From Actinomycetota bacterium (lineage in GTDB: Bacteria; Actinomycetota; Thermoleophilia; Gaiellales; Gaiellaceae), in NCBI GenBank assembly GCA_005883995.1, contig VAXB01000033.1, positions 1-64,000 on the forward strand: a stretch of 64,000 nt of DNA, read 5' to 3'. A program made the position numbers and the translations under genes. This document shows positions 58,680 through 64,000 of this stretch, in pieces. Numbering within the stretch: position 1 is the stretch's first letter; every line of letters starts with the position of its first letter. Below the pieces are notes generated by a model. The model worked only from the letters and a program-made list of their open reading frames with translations. It ran no database searches and was not told where the DNA came from.

Positions 58680-60981
58680 ATGAGAGGAGCCGTCGCAGCA
58701 GGTCATCCGCTGACCGCCGAGGCGGGCGCGCGCGTGCTCGAACGGGGCGGCAATGCGGTCGACGCGGCGGTCGGAGCGGCGTTCGTCTCGTGGGTCGCCG
58801 AGGGAACGCTGACCGGCCCTGGCCGCGTGACGCGAACTGCCGGCGCCGGCGCGTTCTCGCTCGTCGTGTCGCTGCCCTGAGTAACTAGTTCCGCAGGAAC
58901 GCGGGCGGCTCGAGCTCGTCGCGCTGCTCGGACGTCGACGTCAGCGAGCTGACGAAGCTGCTCCGCGCGACGGGCCGGCTGCTCGGTGACGCGAGTCCGG
59001 TCGCGATCACCGTCACCCATACCTGGCCGGTCAGACGCTCGTCGATCGTCGCGCCGAAGATGATCTGCGTGTCGTCGGTCGCGGTCTGGCGGATCACCTC
59101 GGCCGCTTCGTTCACCTCGATCAGCGAGAGGTCGTCGCCGCCCGCGATCGACAGCAGGATCCCGCGCGCTGCACCGAGCTCCGTGTCGATCAGCGGCGAG
59201 CGGAGCGCACGCTCCGCCGCCTCGCGCGCACGGCCCTCGGGCGCGGACGAGAAGCCGATGCCCATCAACGCCGCGCCGCTGTTCTCCATGATCGTCCGCA
59301 CGTCGGCGAAGTCCAGGTTGATCAACCCCGGGAGCGTGATCAGGTCGCAGATCCCCTGGACACCCTGACGCAGGACGTCGTCGGCGATCTTGAACGCGTC
59401 GAGCATCGAGGTGGACTTGTCGAGGACCTCGAGCAGACGGTCGTTGGGAATCACGATCGTCGTGTCGCACGCGGTGCGGAGCTCGTCGATTCCCGCCATC
59501 GCAGCGCCGCGACGCTTCGTGCCTTCGAACCTGAACGGAAGCGTCACGATCCCGACCGTCAGCGCACCGAGCGAGCGCGCGATCTGCGCCACGATCGGCG
59601 CAGCGCCGGTGCCGGTGCCGCCGCCTTCGCCTGCGGTCACGAACACCATGTCCGCGCCGCGCAGCGCCTGCTTGACCTGGTCGTAGCTCTCCTCCGCGGC
59701 CTGGCGACCGATCGCGGGCTCGGCGACGGCGTGCTGCGCGACATGGACGCCGTCGACGTCGACTTCTCCGGCGGGTCGACCCAGGTGTTCCGGATCGGGC
59801 CGGCGTCGTGCGCTGTTCCAGGCGCTGCGCTCGGGCTCGAGCAAGCGCACCGTTCGTTCGGACGTCTCCCGTGGCCGGAGCTCGTCGCACCCGCAATCAC
59901 GCTGGCGCGCGATGGCATCGAGCTCACGCGTGGGCAGGCATATCTGCACGCGATTCTCGACCTGATCCTGCGGCACTCGCCCGAGAGCCGCGACGTGTAC
60001 GAGCGTGCAGGTGAGCGCCTCGTCGCAGGCGACCTGCTCGTCCAGCGCGACCTCGCGCGGACGCTCGAAGTGCTCGCCGAGCGCGGCGCGGCGGACATGT
60101 ACCACGGCGACCTCGCGCGCGCGATCGTCGCGCACATCGAGGCGGGCGGGGGCTGCATCACCGAGCGCGACCTCGCCGACTACCGCGTCATCCGGCGTCG
60201 TCCGGTGCAGACGGACTTCCGCGGGATGGAGTTCCTGTCGAACCCGCCGCCGAGCGCGGGCGGGATCCTGATCGCCTACGGCCTCGGGCTGCTCGATGAC
60301 CGGGGCGCGCCCGGAAGCGCGGAGGCGATCGATGCGCTCGCGCGGGTGATGCGCGAACAACTTCGGGCACGCGAGGACGGCTTCGACCGCGCGCTGCGCC
60401 ACGGCGGTCTCGCGAAGCTCCTCGACGAGCGCGCGGTGATCGCGCGCGGAACGACGCACATCTCCGCCGTCGACGGCGACGGGAATGCCGTCGCGCTGAC
60501 CGCGTCGACCGGCGCGGGCTCGGGCGTCGTCGTCCCGGGGACGGGAATCCATCTGAACAACATGCTCGGCGAGTTCGACCTCGCAAAGCCGCCGCGGTCG
60601 GGCGAAAGGCTGTCCTCGATGATGAGCCCGTCGGTCGTGCTGCGCGACGGCCGGCCTCGGCTCGTCGTCGGCAGCGCCGGCTCGTTGCGGCTGCGCGGCG
60701 CGGTGATGCAGATCGTTGTCAACGTCGTCCAGCACGGCCTCGGAGTCGTCGATGCGATCGACCGTCCGCGTGTCCATCTCGAGGGCGAGCATCTCCATTG
60801 CGAGGGCGGCCACGATCCCGCCCAGCTCGACCGCCTCGAGGAATTCGGCTGGGACGTGACGCGGTGGCGCCGCCGCAACCTCTACTTCGGCGGCGCAGCG
60901 GCGGTCGAGATGCGCGACGACGGCACCCTCGCGGCCGCGGGCGATCCCCGCCGCGGTGGGGCGGGAGTCGTCGTCGCATGA
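58680..60981 (+). pseudogene. Gamma-glutamyltransferase gene interrupted by an inverted ftsZ segment
   Basis: The 5' part (58680-58822) encodes the start of the large subunit, MRGAVAAGHPLTAEAG then ERGGNAVDAAVGAAFVSWVAEGTLTGPG. After a 903-base inverted insert, the 3' part (59726-60981) resumes with [20 protein letters not shown] and contains the autoprocessing Thr in [10 protein letters not shown] and the oxyanion residues in NNMLGEFD. Between GPG and MDAVDVDF about 25-30 residues, the GGGGF segment of the family, are missing. The 5' frame now runs into the antisense metallopeptidase end and stops at 58880. The gene cannot give a normal enzyme as read. It is coupled to the GNAT gene by ATGA. 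Confidence 0.85.
58823..59725. repeat. Inverted repeat copy B, inserted in the gamma-glutamyltransferase gene
   Basis: This is the reverse-complement partner of 56675-57577. Minus-strand codons encode FtsZ residues 184 to the end without any start, so it is an ftsZ 3' fragment. The bases at 58823 and 59725 are the limits of identity; the flanks belong to the transferase gene. No terminal inverted repeats, target-site duplication or transposase accompany it, so it is not a standard mobile element. Confidence 0.92.
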
Positions 60982-61490
60982 GCTACGTCGTCCGTCCCGC
61001 TGATCCGGCCGACGCGCAGGGGCTGTCGGTGCTCGGCGACGCCGTCGCCGCCGAGCCGGAGGGCTGGCTCGCGACGAACAACGGCTGGCGCACCGTGGGG
61101 GACGAGCGACGCTATCTGCGGGCGATCCGTCGCTACCCGCACGCGGGAGTCTTCGTCGCCGAGGCGGAGGATGGCTCGATCGTGGGCCGCCTGTCGCTCG
61201 CGCGCGACCAGCACCCCGCGAGCAGGCACGTCGCCGACCTCGGCCTGATGGTCGCGCAGTCGCACCGCCGGATGGGCATAGGGCGCGCGCTGCTCGCGGC
61301 CGCCGTGGAGTGGGCGCGGGCGAACGACGTGCGCAAGCTCGAGCTGCACGTGTTCCCGTACAACACGGCCGCGATCGCGCTCTACGAGGAATTCGGATTC
61401 GAGCACGAGGGCTACAGGAAGCAGCACTACCGCCGCGGCGACGAGTTCGTCGACGCGATCCTGATGGCCTACGACGTTACAGCGACGTAA
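60978..61490 (+). CDS. GNAT-family N-acetyltransferase
   Basis: The 170-residue product is a single GNAT domain, with the acetyl-CoA loop in [17 protein letters not shown] (Q/RxxGxG/A pattern) and the C-terminal [28 protein letters not shown] typical of RimJ/PhnO-like enzymes. Its ATG overlaps the transferase stop. The substrate could be an amine, amino acid or protein N-terminus; no residue decides. It is the last gene of its operon. Confidence 0.88.
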   Translation: MSYVVRPADPADAQGLSVLGDAVAAEPEGWLATNNGWRTVGDERRYLRAIRRYPHAGVFVAEAEDGSIVGRLSLARDQHPASRHVADLGLMVAQSHRRMGIGRALLAAAVEWARANDVRKLELHVFPYNTAAIALYEEFGFEHEGYRKQHYRRGDEFVDAILMAYDVTAT

Positions 61491-61647
61491 CTAGGTACAC
61501 GCGCGCGCACCCCCACCCAGTCTGAGGGTGGGGCTGAACCACCCGCCACCCTCTGCGATCGACGGTACCGGACGGCGACGCGCGCGCCTGTGCCAATCCC
61601 GTGCCGATTTGCGCGGCCGGCGCCGTGCGCAGCTAGAACGTCCCGCG

Positions 61648-62745
61648 TTACGTCGCCTGCTCGACCTGACCCTCGCTCGCAGCGGTCAAGGGGAGGCCGC
61701 TCGCACGCACCCGCCGGCTCCATTCCTGGATCTCTTCCTCTGCGTGCGACAGCCGACGGTCGCGGTCGTCGAGTTGTGCCTGGCGCTCGGCGAGCTCCTG
61801 CTCGCGCGCGAGGATTCGCTGCAGGTCACGCTCGCGGTCCCGGAGCGCGCGATCGCGCTCGTCGAGCTGTGCAACCGCCGCCGACAACCAGTTGCCGCGC
61901 TCGTCGAGCTCCGCGGCTGTCCGTTCGAGCTCTGCGCGCTGCGCCAGCAAGGCTTGCTCACGCTCCTCGACCGTCTCGGCAATTTGCTCCGATGTCCGCA
62001 ACTCGCGCGCGCGATGCGACAACTGCGTCTCCTGGACCGCGACGCGCGCTGCGCGCCGGTTCAGATGCTCTTCTGCCAGGCGCTGTCGCGCCGCGCGTTC
62101 GTCGAGGTCACGTTCGCGCGCAGACAACGCAGCCTCCCGTTCGTCGGCCGCGCGCAACAGCGGTTCGAGCGCCGAGGAATCGGAGTCCACTCTCTCGCGC
62201 CGGCGCTCCAGATCGTGGCCGAGCTCCTCGAGCGCAGCCGCGCGCCTATTCATCTGCGCGACGAGAACCTCGTTCATTCGCTCACGATCCTCCGCCTCGC
62301 CGAGCCGGAGCTCGAGCTGCGTCTCCATCGCCTCCAGGTCGGCGATCGCCTGCTCGCGCAGGGTGAGCGCGCTTTCGGCAGAGGCAAGCCACTCGCCGCG
62401 CTCGTCGAGCTCCGCCGCGAGCGCCGCGAGCGCGCGTTCACGTTCGTCGAGCGCGCGCTCGCGCTGTTCCACGCCGGACAGCCGCACCTCGACTGAACGG
62501 GCTGCGCGCTCGCGCTCGCCGATCGCGGCCTCAACCGCGCGCAGGCGCTCCTCGCGTGCGTGGAGCGCCGCCTCCGCTTCCTCGACCGACGCCGCTCGCT
62601 GGGCCAGGTCCGCGGACATCTGCTCGACCCGCGTCGCCCGCTCGTCGAGTTGCGCCGTGCGCCTGTTGACGGTCTCGTTCAGCCGGCGCTCCCGCTCCGT
62701 GAGCGCGCGCCATGCCTCCGCGATCTCGGGCTGCTGATCGGTCAT
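61648..62745 (-). CDS. Long coiled-coil protein, 365 aa
   Basis: After a short start (MTDQQPEIAEAWRALTE) almost the whole protein is a coiled coil rich in Glu, Arg, Ala and Leu. Recurring units such as ERERAL, LDERxxxL and AEEEIQEW appear at heptad and hendecad spacing, and there is no globular domain or membrane segment. The length would give a rod of about 50 nm if fully helical. Such proteins act as cytoskeletal scaffolds or chromosome-associated rods; its location near parA and ftsZ is suggestive but not evidence. The composition forces high-scoring antisense frames, which are not genes. Confidence 0.75.
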   Translation of the reverse strand: MTDQQPEIAEAWRALTERERRLNETVNRRTAQLDERATRVEQMSADLAQRAASVEEAEAALHAREERLRAVEAAIGERERAARSVEVRLSGVEQRERALDERERALAALAAELDERGEWLASAESALTLREQAIADLEAMETQLELRLGEAEDRERMNEVLVAQMNRRAAALEELGHDLERRRERVDSDSSALEPLLRAADEREAALSARERDLDERAARQRLAEEHLNRRAARVAVQETQLSHRARELRTSEQIAETVEEREQALLAQRAELERTAAELDERGNWLSAAVAQLDERDRALRDRERDLQRILAREQELAERQAQLDDRDRRLSHAEEEIQEWSRRVRASGLPLTAASEGQVEQAT

Positions 62746-62863
62746 GAGCCAATTTTCGCAGTTCCGGACGCTGCCCCTCTCGCGGTGATCCGATCGGCGC
62801 CCTCTTGAGACTCGTCACGAAGGCGGCACAGACACGTCACGTCGCCAACGCTTCAATCGAAGC

Positions 62864-63091
62864 ATGCGACAGCCCACCGTTCGCCAGGTCTATGCGCTCG
62901 CCGAGGCGCTCTGCGAGCGGGTGGGGGAAACGTTCCCTGAGACGCGCGACGACGCGTCCGAGACGATCGAACGCCTCCGGATCGAGAACGGTCACCCCGC
63001 ACCGCGACTGGAGGACGCCCCTCTGCGGCGGCGGCGATGGAGGCGGGGCGCGAGCCGCGTCGCCCAGGACCTCGCCGAGGAGATGGAGTGA
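62864..63091 (+). CDS. Small hypothetical protein, 75 aa
   Basis: The ATG at 62864 gives MRQPTVRQVYALAEALCERVGETFPETRDDASETIERL, a helical N-terminal part, and an Arg-rich RRRRWRRG stretch near the end. Codon use is normal. It overlaps the next frame (GTGA at 63088). No family is recognised; the N-terminus resembles small conserved actinobacterial proteins of unknown function. Confidence 0.5.
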   Translation: MRQPTVRQVYALAEALCERVGETFPETRDDASETIERLRIENGHPAPRLEDAPLRRRRWRRGASRVAQDLAEEME

Positions 63092-63549
63092 CCTCGGCAG
63101 ACGCGCTCGCGGAGCTCCTCGACCTCGACGCGCACGACACGCCCATCTGCCTCGCGTGCTTGAGCGACGTCGTCTTCACGCTCGATAACCGGGACGTCGG
63201 GAAGATCAACGGCTCGATTACCACGATGGCGCCTCATCTCTGGGCGGAAGGTCTCGAGCAACCCGTGCGGCTCGCCTCGCGTCGAGCGCTCGAGAACGGG
63301 ATCGTCGACGCGGCCCCCGCGCTCGGCGACGTCGATGCGAACGGGCCGCGTAGCCGGATCGTCCGTGGCGGTCGTGCTGTGGCTCGCGCTCCAGCTTCGC
63401 GAACACGCGCGGGGAGACCGGCTGAAGATGGGATTCCGCCCGTGGCCACCGGTGTAGCCGACGGCGTCGCGACGGTCCGGCGCGATGGCCCGCGAGCAAC
63501 GGCCACGGGTACGTCGTCTGGGGCGCGCTCGTCGGCTTCATTCTCGTGA
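63088..63549 (+). CDS. Hypothetical protein, possibly frameshifted near 63365
   Basis: The GTG at 63088 opens a frame coding for SADALAELLDLDAHDTPICLACLSDVVFTLDNRDVGKING, which looks real. After about 63365 the amino acid composition in this frame becomes poor (Arg/Ser/Ala-rich). In a neighbouring frame VAVVLWLALQLREHARGDRLKMGFRPWPPV leads to a TAG at 63457. A one-base frameshift near 63365 would give a shorter, more natural protein of about 123 residues. The CxxC in the N-terminal part may bind metal. Confidence 0.4.
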   Translation: MTSADALAELLDLDAHDTPICLACLSDVVFTLDNRDVGKINGSITTMAPHLWAEGLEQPVRLASRRALENGIVDAAPALGDVDANGPRSRIVRGGRAVARAPASRTRAGRPAEDGIPPVATGVADGVATVRRDGPRATATGTSSGARSSASFS

Positions 63550-63722
63550 TGGAGCTCCTCGCCGCCTTCACGCACGGCATCGGCTTCCCGACACTGTCGA
63601 AAACGGTCGGGGACCTCGAGCGCCGCCACCACTGGATCAAGGTCGTGATGCTCGGCGGCTTCGTCACGCTTACCGCGCGCGTCGTCTTCTACCCATGGCC
63701 GAACCGCAGGGTCGACGGCTGA
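63485..63722 (+). pseudogene. Small membrane protein gene lacking an in-frame start
   Basis: From 63498 the frame NGHGYVVWGALVGFILVMELLAAFTHGIG and, later, HHWIKVVMLGGFVTLTARVVFYPWPN encodes a clear two-helix membrane protein ending at the TGA at 63720. Its only plausible initiator, an ATG at 63485, is in another frame, so a one-base indel between 63485 and 63498 is likely. The downstream gene at 63722 encodes a paralogue of similar length. Either a sequencing error or a real lesion could explain this. Confidence 0.4.
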
Positions 63723-63943
63723 TGACGAACGCGACGATCGGCTACATCGTCTGGGGTGCGATCGGCGTCGTCGTCCTCGTGCCGGAACTGGTGGCGATTG
63801 TGGGCGGCCGCTTCGCGCCTTTCCCGGGGCTCGCGCGGACGGCGACGAACCTGGAGGCACGCGTGCCGTGGTTGGCCATGGTGTTCCTCGCGGGGCTCGC
63901 GATCCTCGCGGTGCACATCCTGCTGTATCCCTGGCCGGACTAG
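63722..63943 (+). CDS. Small two-helix membrane protein, 73 aa
   Basis: The ATG at 63722 overlaps the previous stop. The product, MTNATIGYIVWGAIGVVVLVPELVAIV then ARTATNLEARVPWLAMVFLAGLAILAVHILLYPWPD, has two hydrophobic helices and the same YxVWGA...YPWP frame as the preceding gene product, so the two are tandem paralogues. No family name is known to me. Confidence 0.6.
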   Translation: MTNATIGYIVWGAIGVVVLVPELVAIVGGRFAPFPGLARTATNLEARVPWLAMVFLAGLAILAVHILLYPWPD

Positions 63944-64000
63944 CGCTCGCCGAGAATCCGCGGCACCACAACCGAATAGTCCTCGTCGCCATCGCCTGCG
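63940..64000 (-). CDS. C-terminal end of an unidentified protein, cut by the window
   Basis: The minus strand reads AGDGDEDYSVVVPRILGER then TAG (63940-63942), overlapping the end of the convergent small membrane gene. The last residues of a normal-looking protein are present; the rest lies beyond the window. The family cannot be identified. Confidence 0.4.
   Translation of the reverse strand, partial: AGDGDEDYSVVVPRILGER

Noticed and set aside
56675-59725. Insertion sequence or integron explanation for the inverted copy
   Set aside because: There is no transposase or integrase, no terminal inverted repeats and no target-site duplication, and the copied segment is part of housekeeping genes.
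58885-60813. A 642-codon minus-strand frame that joins an FtsZ C-terminus to upstream sequence
   Set aside because: The upstream part is antisense to the transferase; only the ftsZ fragment is meaningful and it has no start of its own.

Overview
This is a GC-rich window with GTG, TTG and probably CTG starts and tightly packed operons. The family mix is actinobacterial: a CysO/CysM/Mec cysteine module, BTAD (SARP-type) regulators, an Rv2578c-like radical SAM protein, a TIGR03252-type HhH-GPD protein and an Lhr helicase. It looks most like a deep-branching soil actinobacterium such as Thermoleophilia, but that placement is inference because there is no rRNA or tRNA here. I see no phage, transposase, integrase or CRISPR array.

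Layout. 1-2559: start of a long YDG-repeat surface protein. 2.9-6 kb: small protein, sensor kinase and LuxR-type regulator, then a radical SAM enzyme. 5.8-8 kb: a metallo-hydrolase and a CorC-like transporter, both broken. 8-12.8 kb: a large BTAD-ATPase regulator divergent from a cupin behind an 11-bp-phased triple repeat, then two cupredoxins, the second with its ribosome binding site buried in a perfect hairpin. 12.8-15.5 kb: mec, cysM, cysO and moeZ. 15.5-20.3 kb: TPR protein, primary sigma factor, two M20 peptidases. 20.3-28.1 kb: HxlR regulator, formamidase, APC permease, amidohydrolase, acyl-CoA dehydrogenase, broken dioxygenase, FAD oxidoreductase. 28.4-30.8 kb: encapsulated-ferritin-like protein, Nudix, PLD and esterase in one apparent operon. 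31-38.6 kb: giant cyclase-ATPase-TPR regulator, small regulators, HhH-GPD, DUF1326, secreted glycosidase-like protein. 38.7-48.7 kb: Lhr, a TPP enzyme, an enolase-superfamily enzyme and a GMC/gluconate-dehydrogenase-like set. 48.6-55.2 kb: a GAF-MerR-cobalamin CarH-like regulator, Nei-type glycosylase, hypotheticals, bicupin, possible c-di-AMP riboswitch, UPF0104-like membrane protein. 55.4-61.5 kb: parA, ftsZ, a secreted metallopeptidase, an interrupted gamma-glutamyltransferase, GNAT. 61.6-64 kb: coiled-coil protein and small, partly frameshifted genes.

The strongest anomaly is a 903-bp inverted, near-identical copy of the ftsZ 3' region plus the end of the neighbouring metallopeptidase gene. 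It sits inside the gamma-glutamyltransferase gene and replaces part of it. Four other genes (metallo-hydrolase, CorC, MoeZ, dioxygenase) each lack roughly 25-40 codons internally, often with a frameshift. Together these could be real genome decay or closed-over assembly gaps; the sequence alone cannot decide.

Other leads are the sequestered ribosome binding site at 12431-12480, the SARP-like operator at 10810-10837, four genes whose N-termini seem to require CTG initiation, the GAF-fused CarH-like photoreceptor candidate, and a ParA-coupled FtsZ with a proline-rich N-terminal extension of about 120 residues.
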